Assembly: GCF_037811135.1 (NCBI RefSeq)
Contig: NZ_CP149130.1
Span: forward strand, 447,001-511,000
Reading direction: 5' to 3'
DNA: 64,000 nucleotides
DNA from: Aeromonas rivipollensis
GTDB lineage: Bacteria > Pseudomonadota > Gammaproteobacteria > Enterobacterales > Aeromonadaceae
Positions 49,667-59,289 of this stretch are shown here, piece by piece. Position 1 is the first letter of the stretch. The number at the start of each line of letters is the position of its first letter. The notes below the pieces were generated by a model. That model ran no database searches and was not told where the DNA came from. It was given only the letters and a program-made list of their open reading frames with translations. Both the position numbers and the translations under genes were made by a program.

Positions 49667-51559
49667 ATGTCCAAACAGATTATGGTGCCGGATATCGGTG
49701 CCGATGAAGTGGAAGTGACCGAGATCATGGTCGCCGTGGGTGACAAGGTCGAGCTCGACCAGTCCCTGATCGCCGTGGAGGGTGACAAGGCCTCCATGGA
49801 AGTCCCGGCCCCTGCCGCCGGTATCGTCAAAGAGATCCTGATCAAGGTGGGCGACAAGGTTGCCACCGGTTCCCAGATCATGATCTTCGAAGCGGAAGGC
49901 GCTGCTGCCGCCGCTCCGGCTCAGGCTGCCGCTCCGGTTGCCGCTGCACCGGCTGCCCCTGTTGCTGCCGCTGCCAAAGACGTGCACGTGCCGGACATCG
50001 GTGACGACGAAGTCGAAGTGACCGAGATCATGGTTGCCGTGGGCGACATGGTCGAAGCCGACCAGTCCATCATCGCCGTGGAAGGTGACAAGGCCTCCAT
50101 GGAAGTACCGGCGCCGTTCGCGGGCCGCGTGGTCGAGATCAAGGTTGCCGCCGGCGCCAAGGTCTCTACCGGTTCCCTGGTGATGGTATTCGAAGTGGCG
50201 GGCGCCGCACCTGCTGCCGTGGCTGCTCCGGCTCCTGCCGCCGCCCCTGTGGCTGCTGCTGCCCCGGTTGCTGCCGGTGCCAAAGACGTCAACGTGCCGG
50301 ACATCGGCGGTGACGAAGTGGAAGTGACCGAGATCATGGTCGCCGTGGGTGACAAGGTCGAAGCCGACCAGTCCCTGATCGCGGTGGAAGGTGACAAGGC
50401 CTCCATGGAAGTGCCAGCGCCGTTCGCCGGTGTGGTCAAGGAGATCAAGGTGAAGGCCGGTGACAAGGTCTCTACCGGTTCCCTGATCATGGTATTCGAA
50501 GTGGCTGGTGCTGCCCCTGCCGCCGCTCCGGTTGCGCAAGCTGCTGCCCCCGTTGCCGCTGCTCCTGCCGCCGCCCCGGTTGCTCAGGCTGCTGCCCCGG
50601 CTGCCGCTTCTTCCGACTTCGTGGCCAACGATGCCTACGTCCACGCCTCCCCGGCGGTACGCCGTCTGGCGCGCGAGTTCGGTGTCAATCTGGCCAAGGT
50701 GAAGGCCTCAGGTCGCAAGGGCCGTATCGTCAAAGAAGACGTGCAGGCTTACGTGAAGGATGCGGTCAAGCGCGCCGAGTCTACACCGGCTGCAGGTCAA
50801 GGCACTGGCAACGGCATGAGCGTGCTGCCGTGGCCGAAGGTGGACTTCAGCAAGTTCGGTCCGGTCGAAGAGCTGGAACTGACCCGGATCCAGAAGATCT
50901 CCGGTCCTGCCCTGCATCGCAACTGGGCCATGATCCCTCATGTCACCCAGTTCGACGAAGCCGACACCACCGAGCTGGAAGCCTTCCGCAAAGAGCAGAA
51001 CATCCTGGCCGAGAAGCAGAAGCTGGACGTGAAGATCACCCCGCTGGTGTTCATCCTGAAGGCGGCCGCCAAGGCCCTGGAAGCGCACCCGCGCTTCTGC
51101 AGCGCCCTGTCCGAAGATGGCACCAAGCTGATCATGAAGAAGTACATCCACATCGGTGTGGCGGTAGACACTCCGGGGGGCCTGGTTGTGCCGGTCGTTC
51201 GCGACGTCAACAAGAAGGGCATCCATGAGCTGTCCCGCGATCTGGCCGAGATCTCCAAGAAGGCCCGTGCCGGCAAGCTGACCGCTGCCGACATGCAAGG
51301 TGGTTGCTTCACCATATCCAGCCTGGGTGGCATCGGCGGTACCAGCTTTACCCCGATCGTCAATGCGCCGGAAGTCGCCATCCTGGGCGTCTCCAAGTCC
51401 GACTTCAAACCGAAGTGGAACGGCAAGGAGTTCGAACCGCGCCTGATGCTGCCGCTGGCCCTGAGCTATGACCACCGTGTCATCGACGGCGCCGATGGTG
51501 CTCGCTTCATCACCACCCTGAGTGGTGTGCTGTCCGACATTCGTCGACTGGTTCTGTAA
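49667..51559 (+). CDS. aceF: Dihydrolipoamide acetyltransferase AceF (E2, three lipoyl domains)
   Basis: AceF is the core of the pyruvate dehydrogenase complex and transfers acetyl groups to CoA. The 630 residues hold three lipoyl domains (about 1-78, 104-182, 205-284), each with the lipoylated Lys in [12 protein letters not shown], joined by Ala/Pro-rich linkers. A peripheral subunit-binding domain follows (about 325-362, [20 protein letters not shown]), then the catalytic domain with [16 protein letters not shown] near the end. Three lipoyl domains equal the E. coli number. A terminator follows and separates it from lpd. Confidence 0.97.
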   Translation: MSKQIMVPDIGADEVEVTEIMVAVGDKVELDQSLIAVEGDKASMEVPAPAAGIVKEILIKVGDKVATGSQIMIFEAEGAAAAAPAQAAAPVAAAPAAPVAAAAKDVHVPDIGDDEVEVTEIMVAVGDMVEADQSIIAVEGDKASMEVPAPFAGRVVEIKVAAGAKVSTGSLVMVFEVAGAAPAAVAAPAPAAAPVAAAAPVAAGAKDVNVPDIGGDEVEVTEIMVAVGDKVEADQSLIAVEGDKASMEVPAPFAGVVKEIKVKAGDKVSTGSLIMVFEVAGAAPAAAPVAQAAAPVAAAPAAAPVAQAAAPAAASSDFVANDAYVHASPAVRRLAREFGVNLAKVKASGRKGRIVKEDVQAYVKDAVKRAESTPAAGQGTGNGMSVLPWPKVDFSKFGPVEELELTRIQKISGPALHRNWAMIPHVTQFDEADTTELEAFRKEQNILAEKQKLDVKITPLVFILKAAAKALEAHPRFCSALSEDGTKLIMKKYIHIGVAVDTPGGLVVPVVRDVNKKGIHELSRDLAEISKKARAGKLTAADMQGGCFTISSLGGIGGTSFTPIVNAPEVAILGVSKSDFKPKWNGKEFEPRLMLPLALSYDHRVIDGADGARFITTLSGVLSDIRRLVL

Positions 51560-51570
51560 ATGTAAATGAG

Positions 51571-51596
51571 AGGGCGAGCACAGAGCTCGCCCTTTT
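51571..51596 (+). terminator. Intrinsic terminator after aceF
   Basis: AGGGCGAGC (51571-51579), loop ACAGA and GCTCGCCCT (51585-51593) followed by TTT form a terminator 11 bp after aceF. lpd therefore needs its own promoter within 51597-51712; I could not single out a convincing -35/-10 pair there. Confidence 0.85.
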
Positions 51597-51712
51597 CACT
51601 TCTCATTTCATTAACAAAATTATAAACTTGCCCCGTTTTTTTCACGGCTGCAGCCGCCTTCTTTGGCATAAGACTGTGCTGTCCGGGGATATAGAACGAC
51701 AAAGAGGTCATG

Positions 51713-53140
51713 ATGAGTAAAGAAATCAAAACTCAGGTCGTAGTACTGGGTGCTGGCCCTGCCGGTTATTCCGCTGCTTTCCGTGCCGCCGATCTGGGTC
51801 TGGATACCGTTATCGTCGAGCGCTACTCCACCCTGGGTGGCGTCTGCCTCAACGTGGGCTGCATCCCGTCAAAGGCGCTGCTGCACGTTGCCAAAGTGAT
51901 CGAAGAAGCCAAGGCGCTGGCCGAGCACGGCATCGTCTTCGGTGCCCCTCAGACCGACATCGACAAGGTGCGTCTGTGGAAAGAGAAGGTCATCAATCAG
52001 CTGACCGGCGGTCTGGCCGGTATGGCCAAGATGCGTAAAGTCCAGGTTGTGAACGGCTTCGGCAAGTTCACCGGCCCGAACACCCTCGAAGTGGAAGGCG
52101 CCGACGGCAAGACCACCGTCACCTTCGACAACGCCATCATCGCGGCCGGTTCCCGTCCGGTGAAGCTGCCCTTCATCCCCCACGATGACCCCCGCGTCTG
52201 GGATTCGACCGATGCGCTGGAACTGACCACAGTACCGGGCAAGCTGCTGGTTATCGGCGGTGGCATCATCGGTCTGGAGATGGGTACCGTTTACTCCTCC
52301 CTGGGTTCCGAGATCGACGTGGTGGAATTTGCCGATCAGCTGGTACCGGCTGCGGACAAAGACATCGTCAAGATCTACACCAAGCGCGTTGCCAAGAAAT
52401 TCAACATCATGCTGGAGACCAAGGTCACTGCAGTTGAAGCCCGTGAAGACGGCCTGTACGTCTCCTACGAAGGCAAGCACGCCCCGGCCGAACCGGTTCG
52501 CTACGACAACGTGCTGGTCGCGGTCGGTCGTGTGCCGAACGGCAAGCTGATGGACGCCGAGAAAGCCGGTGTTGCCGTCAACGAGCGCGGTTTCATCGAA
52601 GTGGACAAGCAGCTGCGTACCAACGTTCCGCACATCCATGCCATCGGTGACATCGTCGGTCAGCCGATGCTGGCTCACAAGGGTGTGCACGAAGGCCACG
52701 TGGCGGCCGAAGTCATCGCCGGCAAGAAGCACTACTTCGACCCGAAAGTGATCCCGTCCATCGCCTACACCGAGCCAGAGATGGCCTGGGTCGGTCTGAC
52801 CGAGAAGGAAGCCAAGCAACAGGGCCTGAACTTCGAAGTCGCCACCTTCCCCTGGGCTGCCTCCGGCCGCGCCATCGCCTCCGATTGCGCCGACGGCATG
52901 ACCAAGCTGATCTTCGACAAGGACAGCAACCGCGTCATCGGTGGTGCCATTGTTGGTACCAACGGTGGTGAGCTGCTGGGCGAGATCGGTCTGGCCATCG
53001 AGATGGGTGCCGACGCCGAAGATCTGGCGCTGACCATCCACGCTCACCCGACTCTGCACGAGTCCGTGGGCCTGGCAGCCGAAGTGTTCGAAGGCTCCAT
53101 CACCGATCTGCCGAACGCCAAGGCCAAGAAGAAAAAGTAA
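51713..53140 (+). CDS. lpd: Dihydrolipoamide dehydrogenase Lpd (E3)
   Basis: Lpd reoxidises the lipoyl groups of pyruvate and 2-oxoglutarate dehydrogenases with FAD and NAD. I start at the second ATG, 51713 (MSKEIKTQVVVLGAGPAGYS), because AGAGG then stands at 5-base spacing; ATG 51710 is too close. The 475 residues have the redox cysteines in GGVCLNVGCIPSKALLH, the NAD loop VIGGGIIGLEMGTVYSSLGS, and the C-terminal HAHPTLHESVGLAAEVFEGS. The Lys-rich tail KAKKKK is typical. Confidence 0.98.
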   Translation: MSKEIKTQVVVLGAGPAGYSAAFRAADLGLDTVIVERYSTLGGVCLNVGCIPSKALLHVAKVIEEAKALAEHGIVFGAPQTDIDKVRLWKEKVINQLTGGLAGMAKMRKVQVVNGFGKFTGPNTLEVEGADGKTTVTFDNAIIAAGSRPVKLPFIPHDDPRVWDSTDALELTTVPGKLLVIGGGIIGLEMGTVYSSLGSEIDVVEFADQLVPAADKDIVKIYTKRVAKKFNIMLETKVTAVEAREDGLYVSYEGKHAPAEPVRYDNVLVAVGRVPNGKLMDAEKAGVAVNERGFIEVDKQLRTNVPHIHAIGDIVGQPMLAHKGVHEGHVAAEVIAGKKHYFDPKVIPSIAYTEPEMAWVGLTEKEAKQQGLNFEVATFPWAASGRAIASDCADGMTKLIFDKDSNRVIGGAIVGTNGGELLGEIGLAIEMGADAEDLALTIHAHPTLHESVGLAAEVFEGSITDLPNAKAKKKK

Positions 53141-53160
53141 TTTTCTTCTCCGCTTGCATA

Positions 53161-53189
53161 AAAAAGCCGCTCGAATGAGCGGCTTTTTT
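53161..53189 (+). terminator. Intrinsic terminator after lpd
   Basis: AAAAAGCCGCTC (53161-53172), loop GAAT and GAGCGGCTTTTTT form a strong terminator 20 bp after lpd. Confidence 0.95.
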
Positions 53190-53230
53190 GTTTCTTCATG
53201 AGAAAAGAGATTTGTTCGAGGCCTCTTGCT

Positions 53231-54223
53231 ATGCTGAGGCCTGTCATATCAAGCGACGATCTGCCAATGCAAGCACCTGCCATACCCGATTACGAACGAC
53301 AGCGTCTCGATGCCTTGCGGCGTCTCGCCATTCTGGACAGCTCGGCCGAGGAGCGATTCGACCGCATCACCCGGATGGCGCGCAACCTGTTCGAGGTTCC
53401 CATCTCGCTGATCTCTCTGGTGGATGAGGAACGGCAGTGGTTCAAGTCCCGCTGTGGCCTGGATGCGCAGGAGACCCCCCGCGACATCTCCTTCTGCGGT
53501 CATGCGATCCTAGGCGAGGAGATCTTCGTGGTGGAGGACACTGCCCTGGATCTGCGCTTCGCCGACAATCCCCTGGTGCTGGGGGATCCCTACATTCGCT
53601 TCTATGCCGGCAGCCCCTTGCAGCTTGCGGGGGGCCACAAGGTGGGTACCCTCTGCCTCATAGATCGCAGGCCACGCCTGCTGGATGAGCGCCAGAAGTC
53701 ACTGTTGGTGGATCTGGCGGGCATGGTGGAGCACGAGTTGGCGGCCATTCAACTGGCCATCCTGGACGAGCTGACCGGCATCACCAATCGCCGCGGTTTC
53801 ATCATGCTGGGGCAAAAGTGCCTGCAGCTCTCCCATCGGCAGGGACAGGAGGCGAGCTTGCTGTTCCTCGATCTCAACCGTTTCAAGGAGATTAACGACA
53901 CCTTGGGGCACGAGGTGGGGGATGACGCCCTGCGTCAGATGGCGGCCCTGCTGTCCCGGGTGTTTCGCAACGCCGATATCTTTGCCCGTCTGGGGGGCGA
54001 CGAGTTCGTGGTGCTGCTGCCCGGCATAGGGCCCGAGCTGGTGTCACGGGTGCTGGTCCGCTTCGATGAGGCGCTGGCTAGCTTCAACCGGGAGGCGGGC
54101 AAACCCTATCTGCTGACCTGCTCCACAGGGGTGGCTCACTATGATCCGGCGTTGCCCCCCGAATTGGAGCTACTGCTGCAACAGGCGGACAAGCAGATGT
54201 ACGACCACAAAAAAAGGCGCTAG
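53231..54223 (+). CDS. GAF-GGDEF diguanylate cyclase
   Basis: This protein makes cyclic di-GMP from GTP in response to an unknown signal. It has an N-terminal GAF domain (ISLVDEERQWFKSRCGLDAQ, FYAGSPLQLAGGHKVGTLCL) and a GGDEF domain at the C-terminus with DELTGITNRRGF and the intact active site RLGGDEFVVLLPG. The RNAD sequence five residues before GGDEF is an allosteric I-site, so product feedback is likely. I place the start at ATG 53231, which has GAGG upstream; 53198 and 53267 are alternatives. It has no membrane segment. It overlaps the convergent lipoprotein gene by 4 bp. Confidence 0.9.
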   Translation: MLRPVISSDDLPMQAPAIPDYERQRLDALRRLAILDSSAEERFDRITRMARNLFEVPISLISLVDEERQWFKSRCGLDAQETPRDISFCGHAILGEEIFVVEDTALDLRFADNPLVLGDPYIRFYAGSPLQLAGGHKVGTLCLIDRRPRLLDERQKSLLVDLAGMVEHELAAIQLAILDELTGITNRRGFIMLGQKCLQLSHRQGQEASLLFLDLNRFKEINDTLGHEVGDDALRQMAALLSRVFRNADIFARLGGDEFVVLLPGIGPELVSRVLVRFDEALASFNREAGKPYLLTCSTGVAHYDPALPPELELLLQQADKQMYDHKKRR

Positions 54224-54432
54224 CAGCGCCCCTTCTTGGCCTGTCCCGGTGGACAGAAGTGACCCCTGTGGCCGCCATGATAGTCATCGTAGTAATAGCC
54301 ATCATGATGGCCATCGTAGACCCGGATCCGGGTGTCATCCAGGCTGACATCGGCGCCGTGCACCCGCACCGGGCCGCTGCTACAGGCTGACAACAACGCG
54401 CCCAGTACCATTACCATCATCAGTTTGCCCAT
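54220..54432 (-). CDS. Small His/Gly/Tyr-rich lipoprotein
   Basis: The 70 residues start MGKLMMVMVLGALLSACSSG, a lipoprotein signal peptide with LSAC lipobox. The mature part is short, with a His/Tyr/Asp/Gly-rich stretch (YDGHHDGYYYDDYHGGHRGH) that may bind metal, and ends in CPPGQAKKGRC. AAGGAG lies 6 bases before the ATG at 54432, which fixes the start. It resembles short periplasmic YXD/His-rich lipoproteins common in gammaproteobacteria; function unknown. Confidence 0.85.
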   Translation of the reverse strand: MGKLMMVMVLGALLSACSSGPVRVHGADVSLDDTRIRVYDGHHDGYYYDDYHGGHRGHFCPPGQAKKGRC

Positions 54433-54522
54433 ATTGTTCTCCTTCACTCTCCTTTGATTATGCGGTATTCCGGCAGCGACCCTGAGTCAGATTTGCGCCG
54501 CAGCGTCATGGCTTGCCGTTGT

Positions 54523-54553
54523 CACAAAACAGGGAGCGCTGCGGCGCTCCCTG
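54523..54553 (-). terminator. Terminator after the chemoreceptor gene
   Basis: CAGGGAGCGC (54530-54539) pairs perfectly with GCGCTCCCTG (54544-54553). Read on the minus strand it is followed by TTTTGTGAC, 25 bp after the stop of the chemoreceptor gene. Confidence 0.85.
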
Positions 54554-54578
54554 GGTGAGGGGGTGGAGAGTGGGAGAC

Positions 54579-56489
54579 TCAGAGCCGGAAGTTGCCGACC
54601 AGCTTGTCGAGCTCGCCGGAGAGCTGCTGCAGACTGCGGCTGGACTCCGTCAGCTGGTGGGCGATGTCGGCTGTCTCCATGGTGAGCTGGTTGATGTCCT
54701 CCACGTTGCGGTTGATCTCCCCCACCACGCTGGATTGCTCCTCGGTGGCGGTGGCGACCTGGATGTTCATGTCGCTGATCTGGGTGATGTGGGCGGTGAT
54801 CTGGCCGAGCGCCCCGTTGGCGGCATCGGCCTGGGTCACCACTTCCAGACTCTGGTTGCGGCCCTGGGCCATGGCGCTGACGGCGCGAGCGCTCTGCTCC
54901 TGGAGGCGGTTGATCATGCCCTGGATCTCGGCGGTGGAGGCGGCGGAGCGGCTGGCGAGGTTGCGCACCTCGTCGGCCACAACGGCGAAGCCGCGACCCT
55001 GTTCACCGGCGCGGGCGGCCTCGATGGCGGCGTTCAGCGCCAGCAGGTTGGTCTGCTCCGAGATGCTGCGGATGGTGTCGAGTATGCTGCCGATGGAGTC
55101 GGTCTGGCTCGCCAGGGATTCGATGACTCCGGCCACCTGCTCGATTTCACCGGAGAGACCGACGATGCCGTGGCGGGCCTGCGCCACCACGACCGCACCC
55201 GCATCGGCCTGATCGTTGGCCTGCCTGGCCACATCGGCGGCGAGGGACGCATTGCCGGCGATCTCGCTGACGGTGGCGCCCATCTCGTGGATGGCGGTGG
55301 CGACCTGGACGGTGCGATCCCGCTGGGCGGTGCAGTTGTGCTGGGTCAGCTGGGCCTTGGCGGCCACCTCGTTGGCGGTGGCGGCGAGCTGGCGGGAGTT
55401 GTTCGCCACCTGCTCGATGGAGCCATGGATCTTGGCGACGAAGTTGTTGAAACCGGTGGCGACCTGGCTCAGTTCGTCCCGTCCTTCCACCTTGAGGCGC
55501 TGGGTCAGATCCCCGTCACCACTGCCCAGTTCCCGGAACAGGCGAGCCAGTTCGTTGAGGGGGCGACTGACGGAGCCAGCCAGCAGGACGCCAAGCAGCC
55601 CCATGCCGACGGCGATGAGCAGGCTCACCAGCACTATGTGCAGCCGCGCCTTGTCCAGCTCGGCATAGATCTCGGCTTCCGGCACCTGGGCTACCAGATA
55701 CCAGTCGAGCAGGGGAATGTAGCTGGTGGCGAGCACCACGGGCTGGCCATCTATTTCGGCGTGGGTGGCGGCAAAGGGCTGCTTGGTCATCAGTGCGCCG
55801 GCGCCCGGGCCTGCCAGCTGACTCAGGCTGTCGCGGTCGATGCGAGCGGCGTCCGGGTGCAGTTTCACCTTGCCGCTGCCATCTGTCATGAAGACGAAGC
55901 CGCTGTCGCCGATGCGGAAGTTGGCGAGCATGCTGACCATGCTGTCGAGAGACTTTGCGAGCCCGGCCAGACCGCGCCCGTCGAGCTGCTGGAAGTTGAC
56001 GAACAGCTTCACCTCGCCATTGCTCTCGCGAAAGATGCTGAGCATCAGGTCCTGTCCGCTCTTGGTGTAGTCGTAGAACCAGTTGTCCTGTTCATGGTTC
56101 AGGATGCGCAGGAAGCCGTCCTGGTTGTAGTAGGCGGCGCTCTGGCGATCGGCGAAGGAGGCGGTGACCAGGCCATACTGGCTGGTCATGTCCTTGAGCT
56201 GGTCGATGAGGATGGACTCCTGCTCCTTGGGCATGCCGCGGGCCACCCAGTCCAGCACGAAGCGATCATTGGCCAGCTGCCTGGCGGCGCTCGCGACCGA
56301 GGTGAGATCCTTCTCGATCTCCTTGCCGATCCGCTGGGTCAGGTTGGGCAGCTCCTGCTCGAACATGCGGGTCTCGATCAGCTGCTGGGCCGAGCGCTGG
56401 CTGAAGTAGCCCACCAGCAGGCAGGAGAGAGCCACGGCGAGGATGACGGTGGCCAGAATTTTCTGTTTGAGTGTCAGGCTTGCGAACAT
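54579..56489 (-). CDS. Methyl-accepting chemotaxis protein (dCache sensor type)
   Basis: This chemoreceptor of 636 residues has a membrane helix at about 10-30, a long periplasmic region of dCache type (with [20 protein letters not shown] and [24 protein letters not shown] segments), a second helix near 280-300, a HAMP domain, and the cytoplasmic signalling hairpin with the conserved tip [20 protein letters not shown]. It likely feeds a CheA-CheW array. The ligand cannot be inferred from sequence. It is divergent from the patatin gene. Confidence 0.94.
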   Translation of the reverse strand: MFASLTLKQKILATVILAVALSCLLVGYFSQRSAQQLIETRMFEQELPNLTQRIGKEIEKDLTSVASAARQLANDRFVLDWVARGMPKEQESILIDQLKDMTSQYGLVTASFADRQSAAYYNQDGFLRILNHEQDNWFYDYTKSGQDLMLSIFRESNGEVKLFVNFQQLDGRGLAGLAKSLDSMVSMLANFRIGDSGFVFMTDGSGKVKLHPDAARIDRDSLSQLAGPGAGALMTKQPFAATHAEIDGQPVVLATSYIPLLDWYLVAQVPEAEIYAELDKARLHIVLVSLLIAVGMGLLGVLLAGSVSRPLNELARLFRELGSGDGDLTQRLKVEGRDELSQVATGFNNFVAKIHGSIEQVANNSRQLAATANEVAAKAQLTQHNCTAQRDRTVQVATAIHEMGATVSEIAGNASLAADVARQANDQADAGAVVVAQARHGIVGLSGEIEQVAGVIESLASQTDSIGSILDTIRSISEQTNLLALNAAIEAARAGEQGRGFAVVADEVRNLASRSAASTAEIQGMINRLQEQSARAVSAMAQGRNQSLEVVTQADAANGALGQITAHITQISDMNIQVATATEEQSSVVGEINRNVEDINQLTMETADIAHQLTESSRSLQQLSGELDKLVGNFRL

Positions 56490-56762
56490 AAGGGTGACTC
56501 GGGGTGTGGGCCTAAGGTTGAGTACATATTAACGGCTGGCCGGGCGCGCTCTTGAGGTGGTGGCGGCGATTATTGCCGATTAACGTTTGCGATCACATCA
56601 GGTCGGGACTGAATTGGGGCCTGGCATCCCTGACCCTGTCGTTGAAGGGCGATGACATCTCGCCAGCGCGGCCGGTTGCAGTTAAAGTTCTTCAACTTAT
56701 CGCTGGCGGCGCCCACGTCGGCGGAAAGCTCACTCGACTCGCACGGATCAATGGACACTCAT

Positions 56763-59060
56763 ATGCGCATCTTTCATCGGGGATGGACCCATCTGCTTAT
56801 GCTTCTGCTGGCGACCCTGCCGCTCATGGCGGCCGCACAGGCCGGCGATACCGCCCAGGTGCGAGGCGGTAGCGCCAAGGCTGACCGACCCAGGATAGCC
56901 CTGGTGCTGAGCGGCGGCGGCGCCAAGGGGGCGGCCCACATAGGGGTGCTCAAGGTGCTGGAGGAGAAGCGCATCCCGGTCGACATCGTCGTCGGCACCA
57001 GCATGGGCTCCTACGTGGCGGGCATGTACGCCATGGGGCTCAGTGCCGAGGAGGTGGAGCGGATAACGCTCGCCATCGACTGGAACAAGGGTTATCAGGA
57101 CAAGGTCGGTCGTGACGAGCTCTCCCTGCGCAAGAAGCAGCAGAGCGAGAAGTACCAGCTGCGCACCGACATCGGAGTCAACGGGGATTCCACCCAGTTG
57201 CCTGACGGTTTCTTCCAGGGCCAATCCATGGCCAGCCTGCTGCGCCATGCCACCTCCAACCTGCCGGCGCAGAAGAGCTTCGACGATCTGCCCATTCCCT
57301 ACCGCGCCGTGGCCACCGACATGGAGACTGTGACCCCCTTCGTGCTGGACAGTGGCAGCCTGGCCAAGGCGATGCAGGCCTCCATGTCCATCCCCGGCGC
57401 CCTCAAGCCCGTGGAGTGGGAGGGGCACATCCTGGCCGACGGCGGCACCGTCAACAACATGCCGGTGGACGTGGCCAAGGCCATGGGGGCCGACGTGGTG
57501 ATAGCGGTGGACATAGGGGCCAAGCTGCGCACCCGGGAGTCGCTGAAGTCGGGGCTAGCCATGATAGATCAGCTCACCACCTACATGACCCAGGTCGGCA
57601 CCGAGAAGCAGAAGGCGCTGCTGGGGCCGAAGGATGTGCTGCTCAGCCCTGAGTTTGGCAACATGGGGATCGCCGACTTTGTCCTGATGCCCGAGGGGAT
57701 CAAGCAGGGAGAGGCGGTGGCCAACCGGGCCTCTGCCCAGCTCGATGCCTTGTCGCTCTCCCCCGACGCTTACGCGGATTACCGCAACAAGAAGCTGAGC
57801 CGCCGTGCCGAACGCAGCGGCCAGCCGGCCTACTACATCGACAAGGTGGAGATCCTCAACAAGTCGCGCCTCTCCGACGACACTGTGCGTGGCATGTTCA
57901 AGATACGTCCGGACAAGGTACAGACCTATGAGAGCCTGGAAGCGGGCATTCGCCGGCTCTATGCGCTGGAGTCGTTCGATCGCATCACCTACGAGGTGGA
58001 GGAGCGGGACGGCGAGAACGTGCTGGTGGTGGATGCCAGCGAGAAGAACTGGGGGCCGGGCTATCTCAACTTCCAGCTCGGCTTCTCCGATGACTTCGAG
58101 AGCAGCTCCAACTACAACGTCGGCATGTCCTACACCCTGACCAACGTCAACGACTGGGGCGCCGAGTGGCTGACCGAGGCGTCGCTCGGCACGGCCAAGC
58201 ACCTCAAGACCGACTTCTACACGCCGCTGGAGCCCTCCCAGACCTTCTATGGCGAGGCGAGCCTGGCCTATGACAAGACCCAGCGCCGGGTCTTCTTCCC
58301 GGAGGAGGATGTGCAACTGTCTGGAGTCCGTTATCTGGACTCGGAGTACAGCTTCACCAGTGTGGATCTCGCCGTCGGCTGGAATCGTCAACCCTGGAGC
58401 AGGTTGTCCCTGGGGCTGGAGGGCAAGGTCGGCGGGGTCGATATCCAGAATATCGCCAATGCGGATGCGGACGCTTCCGCCTGGGGTCCCTATGTCCGTT
58501 TCGAACACGACACCCTCGACAGCCGCTACTTCCCCTACGCGGGGATCTACTGGGACATCAAGGGGGGATATTCCCATATCGAGCTTGATCCGTCCGAAGG
58601 TCCCTCCGAGCAGACCGAGGGGCTCAACTATCACCTGGTGATGGTCAAGCCCTGGTCCTGGGACAGGCACAGCCTCAACCTGATGCTGGAAGGGGGTGGC
58701 TCCACCTCGCAGGAAACTGTGCCCCTGTTCGTGCAGGATCTGGGGGGGCTGTTCCGTATGTCCGGCTTCCAGCACTACCAGCTGAGTGGCCGCTACAGCC
58801 TGTTCAGCGGTCTGCGCTACATCTACCGGGTGGCGGACAACGACTTCGGTGCCTTCAAGGCCCCCCTGTTCCTCGGGGGCTCCCTCGAGCAGGGCGGGGT
58901 CTGGGACAAGGGGAGCGACATCAGTCTGGAGTCCTCCTATACCGCCGGCTCCGTCTATGTGGGGGTGGAGAGCTTCCTCGGCCCCATCTTCCTCGGCTAT
59001 GGCATGGCGGAGGGGGGGCACGACATGTTCTATCTGCAATTGGGCACTACGTTCCAATAA
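56763..59060 (+). CDS. Patatin-like phospholipase with outer membrane barrel (type Vd secretion, PlpD-like)
   Basis: This is a single-chain outer membrane protein. It has a signal peptide (MRIFHRGWTHLLMLLLATLP), a patatin domain (about 43-330) with the oxyanion loop SGGGAKG (50-56), nucleophile Ser80 in GTSMGS and the Asp226 DGG motif, a POTRA-like domain (about 355-435, YYIDKVEILNKSRLSDDTVR), and a 16-strand-type barrel to the C-terminal FYLQLGTTFQ. This order matches type Vd autotransporters such as PlpD. I use ATG 56763, which has GGA at 7-base spacing; 56751 is equally possible. The catalytic dyad is intact, so an active lipase is expected. Confidence 0.92.
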   Translation: MRIFHRGWTHLLMLLLATLPLMAAAQAGDTAQVRGGSAKADRPRIALVLSGGGAKGAAHIGVLKVLEEKRIPVDIVVGTSMGSYVAGMYAMGLSAEEVERITLAIDWNKGYQDKVGRDELSLRKKQQSEKYQLRTDIGVNGDSTQLPDGFFQGQSMASLLRHATSNLPAQKSFDDLPIPYRAVATDMETVTPFVLDSGSLAKAMQASMSIPGALKPVEWEGHILADGGTVNNMPVDVAKAMGADVVIAVDIGAKLRTRESLKSGLAMIDQLTTYMTQVGTEKQKALLGPKDVLLSPEFGNMGIADFVLMPEGIKQGEAVANRASAQLDALSLSPDAYADYRNKKLSRRAERSGQPAYYIDKVEILNKSRLSDDTVRGMFKIRPDKVQTYESLEAGIRRLYALESFDRITYEVEERDGENVLVVDASEKNWGPGYLNFQLGFSDDFESSSNYNVGMSYTLTNVNDWGAEWLTEASLGTAKHLKTDFYTPLEPSQTFYGEASLAYDKTQRRVFFPEEDVQLSGVRYLDSEYSFTSVDLAVGWNRQPWSRLSLGLEGKVGGVDIQNIANADADASAWGPYVRFEHDTLDSRYFPYAGIYWDIKGGYSHIELDPSEGPSEQTEGLNYHLVMVKPWSWDRHSLNLMLEGGGSTSQETVPLFVQDLGGLFRMSGFQHYQLSGRYSLFSGLRYIYRVADNDFGAFKAPLFLGGSLEQGGVWDKGSDISLESSYTAGSVYVGVESFLGPIFLGYGMAEGGHDMFYLQLGTTFQ

Positions 59061-59205
59061 GGGTGAAATGCTGACTTTTTGTTAACTTGCCTGTGCTGTG
59101 TCTCTTGTCAGTTTAAAAAACTCCAGTTGGCTTATATGGTTATGCTGGTTTGGTGAATAACTGCACAGGGTTTGGATTTTAATTAGTCGTTAAAACTTAT
59201 ATAGT

Positions 59206-59289
59206 GGGGGGCACCCTACGGGTGTCCCGCAAGGACGATCGCCGCGAGCTTGGGCGAACCCCAAAAAAAAGACCAAAGAGGAATTAGTC
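59206..59289 (+). promoter_or_regulatory. Structured leader before acnB
   Basis: The 229-bp gap 59061-59289 has an AT-rich left part with a TATAGT box (59200-59205). Next comes a hairpin, GGGGCACCC around TAC with GGGTGTCCC (59207-59227, one G-T pair), and then a smaller TTGGG/CCCAA stem just ahead of an A-run and the GAGG ribosome site. In E. coli the acnB leader is a target of RyhB and of AcnB itself; a similar role here is inference. I found no good -35 box. Confidence 0.5.
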
